DNA of 64,000 bases, from positions 4,092,001-4,156,000 of the forward strand of contig CAUWAG010000018.1 of assembly GCA_963556695.1 (NCBI GenBank). The letters run 5' to 3'. Within the stretch, counting starts at the first letter, position 1; each line of letters starts with the position of its first letter. The position numbers were made by a program, and so were the translations under genes. This document shows positions 34,149 through 47,265 of the stretch, piece after piece. The notes beneath the pieces were generated by a model that worked only from the letters and a program-made list of their open reading frames with translations, had not been told where the DNA came from and did not search any database. The stretch is from Anthostomella pinea. Its lineage: Eukaryota; Ascomycota; Sordariomycetes; Xylariales; Xylariaceae.

Positions 34149-37100
34149 ATGGCTGCCGAATCCAGCGACACAGGTGAGCTGCAATCCCACTATCTTCAAA
34201 GTTGTCGATTCAAGCTATCTATTACGCGTTGGTGTCATCATGTCTGCTAACCCAGTGTTTACCACAGCGCCGAACCTCAACCTGAACCCCGAGGAGAAAC
34301 GAGTCTACGGCCAGCTGTTCCGCCAGGCCGATACTGAAAGCGTGGGCGTCGTGACCGGCGAAATAGCTGTCAAGTTCTTCGAGAAGACCAGACTGGATTC
34401 GCGCATACTTGGAGAGGTGGGTTTGCTGGATGCTATTACTCCTACGTCGTGTCAACCTGTAACACGCGGATGTGCTGACCCAAACACCAATCACAACAGA
34501 TCTGGCAAATATCCGACCGAGAGAACCGCGGCTTCTTGGAACCAGTAGGATTTGGCATCGCCTTGCGACTTATCGGCCATGCCCAAGCTGGACGGGAACC
34601 GAGTCAAGAGCTCGCTCTCCAGCAGGGCCCGTTACCGCGATTTGACGGGATCAACATTGCGCCAGCCGCACCACCGCCTGCCCCTGCGCCATTGCAGACA
34701 CAAGGAAGTGGTCTTCAGGCGCAGGCGACCGGTGGGGGCCCATTACGCATACCGCCTCTGACGCCCGAGAAGGTCTCCCAATATGCCTCGCTATTCGAGA
34801 GACAGAGCTTGATGAATGGAGGCCTGCTGCCCGGTGACCAAGCCAAGAACATATTCGAGAAGTCGGGACTGCCAAACGAGGCCCTTGGACGCATCTGGCA
34901 GCTTGCAGATACCGAGCAGCGCGGTGCCCTTGTCGTGACCGAGTTTGTGATCGCCATGCACTTACTGACTTCGATGAAGGGAGGTACTCTGAGAGGGCTG
35001 CCTAATATCCTACCAGCTGCGCTCTACGAAGCTGCTACAAGGCGTGGCGCGGCACCCAGGCAGAGTCCAGTCACCACAGGGCCTCCTATATCTGCCATTC
35101 CACGGCAGCTGAGTGGGACAGCGCAACCACGGACGAGCAGTCCCTTGGGACGGCCGCCGTTCAGCCCTCAAGGAACGGGTATACCTCCACAGTTACCTCC
35201 GCAAGTGACTGGCATACCTCCGCAGGCCACTAGCATACATCCACAAGCAACTGGTAGCGACTGGCTGGTCACACCGGCCGACAAGGTCAGGTTTGACCAG
35301 TTCTATGCCGACCTAGACAAAACGAACAAGGGATTCATCACTGGCGAGGAGGCCGTTCCGTTCTTGAGCCAATCTGGCTTGTCAGAGGATGCTCTAGCAC
35401 AGATTTGGGATCTTGCCGACTTCAACTCTCAAGGTCAATTGAACAAGGACACCTTCGCGGTCGCCATGTATCTTATTCGTCAACAGCGAAGCAAGAGAGA
35501 TCTGCCACTGCCTACTGCTCTGCCGCCAAATCTCATACCCCCGTCTATGCGGAATCACGCTCGACCTGCTCTGGGACCATCGCCCTTTGATGCACCCGCA
35601 CCGGCACCTCCTCAACCCCCGCCGCAGCCCAAGTCTGCTCTCGAAGATCTCTTCGGACTCGACACTGCGCCCGCCCCTAGGCCACCCCAAGCGGCACTAT
35701 CACCCCAGGGTACAGGCGCATCGAGGGGGGGAGGCCCAATAGGTAGAGATCCGTTTGCAGGTGGTAAGCCGGCGTCACCGGTGCAACCCTCGCCAACGGG
35801 AAACACATTCAAGCCTTTCATTCCATCCTCCTCATTTGGCAGAACTCTGGCACATCATGATACTGGAGGCTCAGGTACTTCAGCTCAGAAAAGCCCTTCA
35901 GCCATGGATGATCTTCTTGGGGATAACGACCCAGAAGCCAGCAAGAACATTACAAATGAGTCGACCGAGCTGGCCAATCTGTCTAATCAGGTCGGCTCAT
36001 TATCGAAGCAGATGCAACAGGTGCAAGGGCAGCGTAGCTCTACTCAGAACGAGATCAACCAAGCAAGTGAGCAGAAGCAGAATTTTGAGGCACGATTGTC
36101 TCAATTACGCACCTTGTACGAGAAGGAAGCCAACGATGTACGGACCTTGGAAGAACAGCTGAGGAATATCCGTGAAGAAACGAAGAAGCTCACTGGCGAG
36201 ATGTTGACAATTGATGGTACTTACCAGGACCTTCAGACTCAGCACCAACAGCTCGCGCAAGCTCTCCAGGTTGACCAGCAGGAGAACGTCACCCTCAAGC
36301 AACGCATGAGTTCCGTCAATGCGGAAATTGCGCAACTCAAGCCGCAGATTGAGAAACTCAAGTCGGAGGCTCGGCAGCAAAAAGGACTGGTGGCCATCAA
36401 CAAGAAGCAACTATCCACTGTCGAGGGAGAGCGAGACAAGTTGCAAACCGAGGTTGAGGATCTCACCAAGAGTAACGAAGAGATGGCTCGTCAAGTTAAT
36501 GCCAGTTCGCCGAAAGCTGCATATGCTCAGGTGGCAAGTCCAGCGCTGTCTACTGCCAGTGGCAACAACCCATTCTTTAGACGGACGGGAAGTTCGGACA
36601 TCATGGGTACCTTCTCGTCTCCTCCTATGAAGTCATACAATGACAAGTCCTTCGATGATATCTTTGGCAACTTCGGGACCAGTAGCATTTCGGGCCCGCC
36701 GCCGCCGCCGACTTCATTCAAGCAGCAGAACACCGGCGCCTCCACGGCCAGTGTCGGTTCCGGATCCTTTGGCACCCCCGCAGGTTCAACCCCTACCGCT
36801 GGTCGCCAGGACACGCTGAATGAGGAACCTCCGGCGTCCTCAGAGTCGCGGCAGCTCAACTCAAGTTACCTGCCGTTCGGTGATGCGGCTGGGTCTATGA
36901 GCTCGTCACGCCAGGTATCACCTCCCCTCAGCAGGACTGGTGAAGGTCCTGGCACTTCCAGCTCCGTCCCAGCTCCATTAGAGCCATCTTTCACGGGTCA
37001 AAGCGTGACATCTGCCTCCAACAAAAGCTCGGCCTCGGTATACGACGAGCAGACACCGTCAGCTACTGTCAACGATTCTATCCCTGGTGCATTCCCAGAT

Positions 37101-38350
37101 GATACTCCGACCAATACTGCCCCTCCTACGTCATTCGGGGGAAACAGAGGTAGTGATCCGTTTGGAAACATGAAGAACACAGGCAATGCCAAGGTAGACT
37201 TCGACTCTGCATTCGCTAGCTTTGCCAACTCGTCCGCCAAACCTCAGGAGAAGCCGGCGAAGGAGCCTTCGAACGCGTTCTCGAGCTTCAACACCGAGTT
37301 CCCTCCGATTTCTGAACTCGAGCGGGATGACGAGTCAGACTCTGCCAGTGAAGGAAACAAATTTGACGATGACTTTGCGCCTGCTTCCCCCGCGGAGAAG
37401 AAGGTCGAGAACAGCGAGACTCGTCACTTTCCGTCTTCCCCATCAACGACGAAGTCCGATGTGCCGGCCGCAGAAGGTGCAACTACAAAGACTCATTCCT
37501 CACAGCCGTCAAAGTATGACCTTTTGACTTTCTGAACTTTGCCCCAGCGCTACTCTCATGCTAATACTAACACAAGCCTAAGTCTGTCAAACTTCCCGGA
37601 ACCGCCAAAGAGCCCACCTGCATTTTCTTCTTCGTCAAAAGATGATGACCCCTTCGCACCTGTCCCGACTACCACAACAAACACTGCACCTGTAGCACCC
37701 AAGGGCGCCTTCGATGACCTGGACGATGATTTCGAGGATCTCGAGGATGCCAAGGAGGGCTCGGCGGACGACGAATTCGCAAACATGTCGAGATCCAATC
37801 TGGACGACTTCAACCCTGTTTTCGACAGTAGTCCACCACCAAGTCACCCCAAGACTGAGTCTACTAATGTTTCTAACGCATTCGGGACTGAGGGCAGCTA
37901 TGACTTTGGTACCGTGTCCTCAACTTCGGCCGCTACGGCCGGGGGATCTGGTGCGACCCCTGCAGCTAACAATGTCAACCCGGCTCCGTCGTCTAGCCAA
38001 GGACCCGCAGCACCAGAGAATCATGATTGGGATGCCATCTTTGCCAGTCTAGACTCCCCCAATGATACGACTGCGGACAGGAAGAGTGGCGAAGAGGCGA
38101 AGAGTCCGGTGCAGAACCTAAGCCCTGAAAGGCCGAACATGGCTGGCAGGGCGTTGACGCAAGAGGGAAAGCATGATGATCCCATTCTAAAGAATCTGAC
38201 AGGCATGGGCTACTCGAGGACGGATGCGTTGAACGCGCTGGAGAAATATGACTATAATCTTGAGCGGGTAAGATGAGAATTTCTGGACAAGCCATGTCTT
38301 CAAAGCTGATGACTTTCCAGGCCGCGAATTTCCTCGCGAGCCACTCTTAG
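34149..38350 (+). CDS. ede1: Ede1/Eps15-like endocytic scaffold
   Basis: 1302-aa early endocytic scaffold that gathers cargo adaptors at clathrin-coated sites. Exons: 34149-34173, 34268-34416, 34500-37513, 37577-38267 and 38321-38350. Three EH domains lie in the first third: EH1 spans exons 2-3 (LNPEEKRVYGQLFRQAD, IWQISDRENRGFLEP), EH2 has IWQLADTEQRGALVVTEF, and EH3 has IWDLADFNSQGQLNKDTF. A Pro-rich linker precedes a coiled coil (about 35960-36500) and a Ser/Thr-rich region with DPF and NPF tripeptides. A C-terminal UBA domain (LTGMGYSRTDALNALEKYDY) is completed by the 30-nt last exon, AANFLASHS. The intron at 37514-37576 is supported because reading through it stops after four codons. The order EH, coiled coil, UBA matches Ede1. 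Confidence 0.95.
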
Positions 38351-38934
38351 TCTACTTTCTTTCGACATTCGGGGGAGGAGCAGGCATGAACAGTCACGCA
38401 GCAGCGTGGAGATCCATTCCATTTTCGTTCGATACGGGAGATACCTCACTTGCATAAGCGACAAGAGGAGCTTTTGAAGTTTGTTGTAATAGCAGAGGCC
38501 TGGTTGGGACTGAGGTGTGAAGAGATAGGCTCAGAGGCCGAGTCTCTGAAGAATCGGCAGACTGCAATGACATAATGTATAGTTCTGTATGTACTTTTCA
38601 GCCCCAATCACATACCTTCCTTGTCTTGTAATTTTGTTTGGACTCTTTTTCGCCTCATCGCGTTGCGGCACTGAGGCTGAGCGAGGGCTCCTTGGACGAT
38701 GGTCACGGATCCTGCTACATCAGCCATGTCGACGTTACCCCGTTCTACACGTGTTAGTAATGTACTCATGATTTGTTTTTTACCCAGGTCCTCCAAACCT
38801 CAAGCCCCGTTTCCATGCTTCAATGCTGTTTTTTTTTTTTAATCTTCACCCTCATCTGCTGCCAGGACGTAAGTGACAAGGCCGTGGGGACTCAGGCGAC
38901 GGCGGCGGTGTTGGCAGAAGAAGCCTGGCTGCTC

Positions 38935-39234
38935 CTATGCATCGTAGCCGTAATGATCGTAACCACCCGCTGCCTGTGGTGGTGGTGGTGCCACGTCTGT
39001 CTTTGGGCTCGAGTAACACATCGGTTCGTACCTACCATTGTCATTGTCATTGCCAATGCCATCTCCGCTATAGGCGCCGTGGGCACCGCTCTCCTCCCAG
39101 GCAGCAGCTATGCCTCCCAGATACGATGGACCGCCGCCGCCACCATGACCGCCTCGGCCGACACGGTCTCCGCTCTCATCGACAGTACCACCGACGGACG
39201 GCTTGGGCTGGAGGTTGCTCTCTCTATTGGACAT
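38935..39234 (-). CDS. Small glycine/tyrosine-rich hypothetical protein
   Basis: 99-aa ORF with ATG at 39234. The sequence is hydrophilic and Gly-rich (DRVGRGGHGGGGGPSYLGGI), with an Asn/Asp-rich middle and a Tyr-rich end (AAGGYDHYGYDA). I do not recognise it. A further upstream exon is possible: an ATG about 40 nt upstream opens seven codons and meets a GTAAGT donor just before the ORF start. It is convergent with ede1. Composition favours a real small protein, but the evidence is ORF and codon pattern only. Confidence 0.45.
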   Translation of the reverse strand: MSNRESNLQPKPSVGGTVDESGDRVGRGGHGGGGGPSYLGGIAAAWEESGAHGAYSGDGIGNDNDNGRYEPMCYSSPKTDVAPPPPQAAGGYDHYGYDA

Positions 39235-40009
39235 GACTTACCGGATGCTTCCTCGAGTCCATCCTTGCCTGCAAGGATGACTGACACTCGTGGCTGGAAA
39301 GAATCTGCACCGGAAAGCTATGAGAGGCGTGATCACTAACGTTTACCTTGCTCGCTCGGATTCCCTAAGCCGTGGCCATGGCCGGTGTTGTTGGCTCAGT
39401 GCTCGTCGGTCGTCTCAAGGCAGTGTGTTCTAGCGGGTAGAAATCATGCTGTCATTCGCTCTCGGTCATAGGTGTAGTGTTCCGGGACAAGCGTAGACCC
39501 GGAGAACTACATACGCATGGTTCATCGAGAGCGGGCAAACTGGAATTGGGAAACCGTATCTGCCATAAGCAAGTTGAGGGACAAGAGAGCTTCTGATCAC
39601 TTTGCCTCGCGATGACCATTCGGTAGCAGAAGGATGCCGTACATGTATGAGTGAGGAAGACCACACTCATCTCTTTTGATGTATCACTATCCCGCTCGCA
39701 CCTCATTCATCCTTACAGGGCAACTGTAAATAAGCCAGAACAATATACCTAGACCGTACGAGTTTGTAAGTCGCACCCTCGAACTTGTCGGGTGCGCCTG
39801 GCTAACAAGACACAACACTAGGATTAATGGACGGCCGGTCGTACGGCATGGCACAGTCAAAACTCATCAAAAGTCCAAAAGTAGTAGTGCGAAAAGCTGC
39901 AAAGAGCAGTATCCAATTCTCAGTAATCATTACGGGAGATCCTGTACATAGCATAAAAGATCATGTGTCCATGGGTATCCAATAAACCGCCAGCCAGGCT
40001 TCAAAAGTT

Positions 40010-41959
40010 TCAAGAGGAGAAATGGGGAGCATTGAGGAACAGTCCCATCAGCACCCCTCCAATGGTTCCGGCAATGGGGATCGTGGCAATCCACGACAGG
40101 AGCAGCAGACCGACGCGCTGGAAGTTGACGGCCTTGAGGGTGCCGTTGCAGAGCCCGACGCCGACGGTGGCGCCCGTGATGCACATCGAGGTCGACACGG
40201 GGAGCGAGAACTGCGAGAAGACCAGCACGGTGATGGCGGCGCCCATCTCCATGGAGGAGCCTCGGCTGGGCGAGTGGTACGTGATCTTGTTGCCCATGAC
40301 TGTTTGTTTGGATCGAGTCAGCATATTGTCGTTTCGAGACGCAGGGACAGAGACAGAGACAGAGACATACCCTTCATGATGTTGTACCCGTAGGTAATCA
40401 GACCGAGCGAGATGGTGGCGGAGAGGACGGCGAGCTGCCAGACGGGGACCGGGGCCTTGGCCGCAGCGGCGTCGCCCGTGGACCAGGCAGAATAGATCAC
40501 AGCCCAGGGCCCAACACTGTTTCCGATGTCGTTGGCACCGTGGGCGAAAGACGCAGTGCAGGCAGTCAAGATCTGGACGAACGAGTAGGTGTGCTCGACC
40601 TCGTTGGGGTACTTTTCGGCCGCCGCGTACACACGCTGCATGCGCTTGCCCTCGGGCGTACCAGCAATACCAGTCTGCGCAGCGTGGATGTCGTAGTGGA
40701 AACCGTAGAGCAGGCCGCAGGTGACCATGGCGGGGATGCGCTTCGCGAGGGTCTTCATGTTCTTCACCTCGTAGATCTCACCGGGGCCCATTGGGTTGTC
40801 TCTCAGCGTGCGCATCGCCCACCCCATGGGGCCGCGCTTCTTGAGGAGCTGGGCGTTCAGCTTGCTCTCGCCGTCGGCCACGATCTCCTTGTAGGAGCGC
40901 TGCGCCGTCTCGGTGGTCGTTGTGGGCTTCTTCTCGTCTGCCTCGGCGTGGTTGGTGTTGGTGCCAGCGACTTCATTGCTGTCGCGTTCGAGGAAGGACC
41001 CTGTGGAACGCGTGGAAGACTGGTCGTCTTCCTCCTGGACGACGGCGTAGTTGGGGACGTTGGCCCGGTCGGCCTCGGCGACGACGGGGCGGCTGAAGAG
41101 CAGAGGGCCGTAGACGAACATCCACCACTTGACCGAGTGGTCCTTCTTGATAACCTTGGCGTGGACGTAGGGGACGAAGAATATGGCCGCTACGAGGGCG
41201 AGGGCGGCGCCCGTACCCAGGACGACGCCCGCGATCCACTGCGGTGGTCGCTTTGCGAGGTTGAGGCTGGGTGAGCCCTTGTACACGATGGACAAGGTGC
41301 ACACGGTACCCGTGATGAGGAAGAAAAAGGGGGAGGTGTAGATAGCCCACGGCACCGGGTTCTTGCGAAGGTGGACGACGAGCTTGATGAGCATGAAGAT
41401 GGTGGCGGCGAAGCCGGCCGAGATGGCAGGAGCCATCCCCAGGCCGGCGAAGATGGCACCGAGCCCCTTGCCCTTATTCCACCCCCATTTGACTTCCGAG
41501 GCTCCGACTGTGGCGACACCGACGCCGGCCACGGCCGAGATGAGCGAGTACGTTGACGAGACATGTGCAGAGTGCCGCGTACACCACATGACCCAGCTAG
41601 AGGCGGCTGCGAGGGCACAGGTGAAAGCGAGCATCTGGACGGGGGCGTTGTCCTGGAAGGCCGAATTGGGAATGATGCCGTTCTTGATGGTGTCGGCGGT
41701 TCGTGCGCCTACGGTGATGGCCCCGAGCATCTCGAATATTGTCCCGAATATCATGGCCTGCCTGTACGAGATGGATCTCGATGAGACACTCGTCGCCCAC
41801 GAATTTGCCACATCGTCTGATGAAACGGGTCAATAACTTCCTTCAATTTCACCTGGGCAGGCATGAGCTGGGCCACTTACTGGCACCGTTGTTGTAGGCG
41901 TCGAGGAGGGCGAAGAAGGTGCCGATGACGAAGACGTAGGTGTACTCGTAGAGCGGCAT
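40010..41959 (-). CDS. pho4: PiT-family phosphate permease (Pho4/Pho89 type)
   Basis: 604-aa sodium-coupled phosphate transporter of the plasma membrane, the type called PHO-4 in Neurospora and Pho89 in yeast. Exons: 41881-41959, 40371-41816 and 40010-40299. The first PiT signature (FALLDAYNNGAND) crosses intron 1 into DVANSWATSVSSRSI. The second copy is in exon 2: ACTASFAHGANDIGNSVGPW. Both GANDxxN signatures are intact. Many hydrophobic segments are visible, split by a long hydrophilic cytosolic loop (about 41130-40760) rich in Ser, Thr and Glu. The C-terminus has LPVSTSMCITGATVGVGL. In other fungi this gene answers phosphate starvation; I did not identify a Pho-type site here. Confidence 0.95.
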
Positions 41960-43789
41960 TGTGGCGGATGGTGTATAGGCAGTGCCGTACAGCGTGTGAT
42001 GAGGACCGGGGATGACGGGGATGGACAAGAGGAGGGGGAGTGATAGGGCTTTAATACCTTGCCATATGGCCAAGTCTTTTCAGCTGAAGGTGTCTCTCCC
42101 TGCCTGTTGGATCACACCGAGGCGCACTGCACCTAGAACGCAGGTGCATGCTTCTTCTGGAGTATGCAGATGCGCGTTGCGTCAAGTCGTTGCGCCATGC
42201 TTCCCTCGTTCGACGGGTCAGCCGAGATGCACGCTGGTCGATGGTGACCTCAGCCACTTGCCATTTCGCGTGGACCGATGGCCCAAGGGATTGATGTTCG
42301 CGCGGCGGGCACTACAGTCTACAACGACTTGTTGGTCTTCGGCGTCGAACCAATGGGCAGGCCTCGTTCCGGCACGCCGTAGAGTCGCAACGCTGAGCAA
42401 GACGAGGGAAGGCAGGGCGACGCGGGCGCACCGACTCGAACTGGCGTTGGCCTCCGACGGCGAAGAGCTTCAACGGTGGCAAGCATCGTTGGTAGACTTG
42501 GTAGACTTGGCGGCGTGCTTGGCGGAGAGCGGAAGGGTGATATATACGGCGTGCCGTTCGGAGCGGCTGCTGGTCTCAGCCTGGTGTTGGCGGATGCGGC
42601 TCTTGGCGCCTGAGTCGTCAAGCACTATACACGCAATACACCGGCCTATAGGAGTTGTAGATTTCCCCACGTGTGCTCGGTCATTGGTTAGCATGACCCC
42701 AGACGGTCCATCTCCCGCCAAGCCCGCCCCGGCTCGCCCAGCCCAGCGGTATCGTCAGTTGCCAAGGGGGAGGGTGACGACAAGCGTGTATGCAGTATGC
42801 TCCGCGGAATATCTAGAGTCGTTTGGGAGGCAGTCCAGACCGTCTACTGACTACTGAATGCTTACCCCGATAGTGCCTTTTCATGAGTTCATCTGAACTC
42901 GGGAGTCGAGCACGTGCTGAGCCAACGTCCAGAGTCCAGCTTGATCGATCCCCCTTTGTCCGAGAATCTCCCTACGTGCCATTACGAAGGCAGATGAAGC
43001 CCTCAGGTGGCGGCTTCGATCGATTCTGGCGCCCGCTGCATGGGCTCAGCATCTCGACACTGCAAGTATGCCTCTCCAGCAAGACTCTCACATCTTTGAA
43101 GGTCCTGAGGAGGCCTAGAAGGGACTCTGTCAAGCCTCCATGACCTGTCATTTGTATCTCCGAAATAATACGACCCTGCAGTAGCTTTCTACCAGCTTGT
43201 GCGGCCATTATATGGAAATTCAGCCCCAGATAATATCGCTGAGCCAATGGCCATATAGTACCCGTTGACAGGTGATCCCCCAATGGGAGAGCACAGCCCG
43301 ATGCTACCCAGATCTGCTGTGCGATGCAATAGAACGCAGGCAGGGACGGGGAATGCAGTTCGCAGCCCCAGGCTGTGATTGGTAACACCTACAATCCCAT
43401 GCGGACATTGTCTCGGCTGCAGATCTTATTGGTCACATACTATTGATTATAAGTTCATAATGGTTTGCAGCTGGCCTTGACCTCGGACCCGGGGTCGTAT
43501 GAAAGTAACTCAAAATCCACGAAATGGCTCGCTCAGAACCCGAACCATAGGCCTGTTGGGGTGATGTTCCACTCGCGGCGCTGCTCCAAGGCTCAAGGCT
43601 GCTCCTTCGCTCACCGAAGTCCAATGCAGAAACTGCCCATGAGTAGACAGGCGGGAAAATCGAAAGGTAAATCCACACCAGTGCTATTAAGAATCGAACC
43701 TATCACCATCAATATGGGATGTTCCCTGGGTCCCTACACCCGTCGACAACATAGGCAGCGAGGATTGAGAGAAGAGCCTATAAATAAAT
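41960..43789. other. Intergenic region upstream of the phosphate permease
   Basis: About 1.8 kb of normal base composition up to the AT-rich block. The longest ORF (42012-42857, +) lacks family features and looks like a chance frame in GC-rich DNA. It contains the permease promoter. Confidence 0.5.
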
Positions 43790-44676
43790 AAACAAATAAA
43801 AATCCATTTCCCTTATATGCTTACATATACCGTTAAAGCCTTTATAAAAACATATTAAAAGGCTTTATTTATTGCTTTATTTAATATAAAATACTTAAAA
43901 ACGTCAATAAACGTATAAAATAACTTTGAATATATTCATAGTTTATAATAATGACTATTAATAACGCCAATTTTTTTACGAAATAGCAAATAGTTAAAAA
44001 GATTATTAAAACCGCGTTACATTAAAAGCTTATAAACTTTAAAACCGTTATAAATTTTATTAAAATTATGTTGAAAAAAGTTTCAATCTTTAAGTTTAAC
44101 TAATCATAATAAAAACCTCGTTCTACTTATATAAAACGGCCGTTCCTTTTTATATATATAATTAGTATTCGAACTTATTAGAACTATATTTCTTATTATT
44201 ATATTTTGTTAAATTAAAAAAATTGTATTTAAAAGTATTAACAATACATTTATTTGTAATTTTGTAACTACTTATTATAAACAGCTTTATACTTAAATAT
44301 AGTTACAACACGTCTAGTTAATATAACGTTAAACTTATAGGATAACGGTTGTTAACCGACCTTGTTAAATCCACTTTAAACCCACTTAATCCGCGTATAA
44401 AGCACTTATAACTATACTATTCATACTATTTTATTTAATTACGCCCTTTAATTTAAATAGTACTAAAAGAACTAGATTTTATTAAAACGCTTAAATTTAT
44501 AATAAAAGTCTATTAATTATAATGATGCTATCTTTTAAATAAATAAGCAATATAAAGTAACTTGCGGTGAAATTCCTTTGTAAATCCTTGTAAAAAGTAA
44601 GTAAAGATATTATTTTACGCCGAAAACTTTATATATAATCTTTTTAAAGCTATTATATCGGCTTCAAGCCTAATAT

Positions 44677-44919
44677 TGTGCCTTGTGGTAGCGGTATCCA
44701 GAATAAGGACCAGGGTCACAAGAGGTGGCTATTGATCTGTATTCTGGAAGTTGCTTGATTGAAAGAAGGGACGGGTGGTGTCCCCATCCCAAAAGTAGCT
44801 ATCATCCCAGTTGGGTACAAATCAGGTACAAACGGGTACCCGTTGGGCTCCAAGGTACCTTGTATCCTGGTCCGTAACCCATCCGTCATTGTGGCTGGAA
44901 AATGGGTTGAGGAGTCACA
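44677..44919. repeat. Solo-LTR-like island
   Basis: About 243 bp of normal composition inside AT-rich DNA. It starts TGTGCC and ends GTCACA, a TGTG/CACA terminal match. The flanks are AATAT and ATATT, so a short target duplication is possible but its phase is ambiguous. No protein signal. Confidence 0.4.
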
Positions 44920-45410
44920 ATATTACGGTAAACTTTTAATATCTTAGACTTTTTAATAACTTTATAAAGCTGCTTATAAAGTTTTTATTAATCAAAACTT
45001 ATATTAGCTTAACGTAAAGCTACCGGTTAATAGTATAAAAGGCTTTATTTTGAAGGCGTGTTTACATAGGCCTGGTTTATTTTAAGGTGATTACGTCTTG
45101 TTTATACCCGGTATATAATGTGGTTACGTGCTTTTAAGTTAGATTAAATTTCCTCCGCTTTAATAGTTAAAGCAAGCTCGAGTACCAATTTAACTCTCTT
45201 TTATATATATTTAATGATTAAAATAAATATAATAAACGAGATTAAAGTTGCTACTACAACAGTTTACGTTAATTTAAATTTTAATATCCGTGTTTTTATT
45301 TTAAAAGCTTATATTAGCCTTAAAAAGGTAAAATTTTAATACTGTTATATAGCTTATATATAAGAAAGTACTTTTATAAAAATGAAGTCTTTTATTAAAA
45401 CGTTAAATAG

Positions 45411-45633
45411 TGTGACGGCTGTGGCGGCCTGCACAGACCTTCCCACATGACAAGTGGATACCTCCTAATAGGGGAAGGATCTGACCAGAGGATCCCCTTA
45501 AAGGGGCAATCTCCCACTGTACCTATCTCTCTCTCTCTCTTCCTTTCCTCTCTAGTCTTGATATTCTCGTTAATAGAGTAATAGCTGCTTGCTGCCGGCC
45601 ATGTCCCAGCTCCTCAGTACGCTCGCTGTGACA
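45411..45633 (+). repeat. 5' LTR of the Ty3/gypsy element
   Basis: Begins TGTGACGG and ends CGCTGTGACA. It contains a CT microsatellite (about 45525-45540) followed by AGTCTTGATATT (45554-45565), the presumed transcript start that pairs with the primer site. Confidence 0.95.
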
Positions 45634-45634
45634 T

Positions 45635-45646
45635 AATATCAAGACT
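45635..45646 (+). other. Putative self-priming primer-binding site
   Basis: AATATCAAGACT starts 1 nt after the 5' LTR and is the exact reverse complement of AGTCTTGATATT at 45554-45565 within the LTR. No tRNA 3'-end complement (TGG...) is present at this position. This is the arrangement of Tf1-type self-primed elements. Confidence 0.7.
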
Positions 45647-45801
45647 CCTCCATACCAGATCAGAAGCCTTGTCTTCAGATCACCACTGCAAGGAGTTTTG
45701 TCTCTAGCAGTGACAGGTGCAGTGTCTCTGAACACCCACCTACCCCAAGACTTTATTATACACCTACCATTATCACTGATTCCGTCCAACATACCGTGAC
45801 G

Positions 45802-47265
45802 ATGAGTACCATTATCATTCCAGAATATCAGGATAGTTCTGAAGGGACTGAAAGACCAGCCCAACCTACCCAAATATCCCACAATACCAATAACCTTCCG
45901 CCAAAGAAAGAACCAAAGAAACAGAGAACTAAGGCACAAGGGGGCCAGAGCAAGCCAAACATGCGATCAAAGGCCGCTTTGACCCACAACAAATCTCCCT
46001 CAAACTCTTCATCGGCTCCATCTTCCTCCAGGACCACATTCCAGGACCTACAGACCCAGCCCATGGCACCAATCATGAGCGGTGATCTGGGCCGATCAGA
46101 CGACCCCTTGCTCTTCAACCTGGATACGCTTACGGCAGAGCAGCTAGCCAGACTGCAAACCGAACTACACATCCGGATCCCGAGGTCTGAGCCACCAAGG
46201 CCCACAACAGAACGACAGTCTGTACATTTCAGCACACCACGAGAAGAACGAGCCTTTCCTTCCTTAGAAATAGGTTCTCCACACACAACGACCCCTAGGT
46301 GGGACTCCTCAGCTTCTATGGCATCAACCTCAAATGCCATGCGACATTCCATCAAGCTGGCAGACCCTGTAAAGCTGAGTGACGGTCAAAACCCAACCTT
46401 TGAACAGTGGAAGAACAGTACCCAACGCAAGCTACGAACCAACTGGTGGCTCTTCCCTACAAAAGAATCAAAGTTTGATTGGCTTTGTACACTAATAGAA
46501 GGTAATGTAGCTATAGCATTGGAACCATTCATTTCTGAAGAGAACACCGAGTCATTTACTACCATTGAAGAGGTGTATGACCTTCTCCGGTCCTCTTACA
46601 GCAATCCTGATGCAGCTGCTCAAGCCAGGGATTAGCTCCATGATCTATGGATGGAACCAGCGCAAGACTTCTACTCCTTTTGTTCCACATGGGTTCTCTT
46701 AGCCAGCAAGGCAGGCCTGTCCCGGACAGAATGGAAGTATGAACTGAACCGAAAGCTGACACCACCCCTGAGGATACAAGTGATGGCTTCTTACCTTAAC
46801 TCTAACGTTTCTTTTAACCAATTTCGGAACATCTGTTCTAGTAATGCTCAACAACTTGCAGAGATTAAATGGGTCAAGAAGCAGCGCCAAAGCTTCTTAA
46901 AAGCTTCCTCCCGCCATACCATCACTGCGGCACCTGGACACCAACAGTTCATCAGAAGCCTACCAACCTAAGCTTTGTCCAACCAAGCGATTGACACTAC
47001 CTTCCAACCAGCAAGAGCATCACCTGATCAGAAGACTCCCCGTCTCTCTGCAGTCCCTGAAAGGAAGCACATTCACCAATCACACACACCCCACAAGGCA
47101 GAAAGTGTCACATGCTACTTGTGTGGCAAAGAGGGTCATATTGCTCCCAAATGTCCAGACAAAAGAACTCCTTATGTACATTTTCTAGAAGAAGACAATG
47201 AGACCTCTTCTGGTCTGACCCAGGATGTTACTTCTGACAGCGGGTCAGAAAACTCAAGGGCCTAG
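45802..47265 (+). pseudogene. gag: Retrotransposon gag, stop-interrupted
   Basis: Capsid/nucleocapsid ORF of the chromovirus. The ATG at 45802 opens a hydrophilic N-terminus; the capsid-like middle (KLADPVKLSDGQNPTFEQWK) is followed by a CCHC zinc knuckle, CYLCGKEGHIAPKC, near 47113-47154. Stops at 46633 (TAG) and 46969 (TAA) interrupt the frame, each explicable by CpA to TpA. The TAG at 47263 may be the natural end. Pol lies in the -1 frame relative to gag. Confidence 0.88.

Noticed and set aside
40540..41274. 244-codon plus-strand ORF opposite the phosphate permease
   Set aside because: Antisense shadow of the permease exon; no independent domain.
42012..42857. 281-codon ORF on the plus strand
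   Set aside because: No ATG-supported family motif, irregular composition rich in Arg and Ser, overlapping ORFs in other frames; typical chance ORF in GC-rich DNA.
43640..43720. Possible tRNA B-box (GGTTCGATTCT) on the minus strand
   Set aside because: No A-box or cloverleaf arms can be formed at suitable distance.
44759..44947. 62-codon ORF in the AT-rich block
   Set aside because: Lies in an LTR-like island and runs past its edge into AT-rich DNA; no family features.
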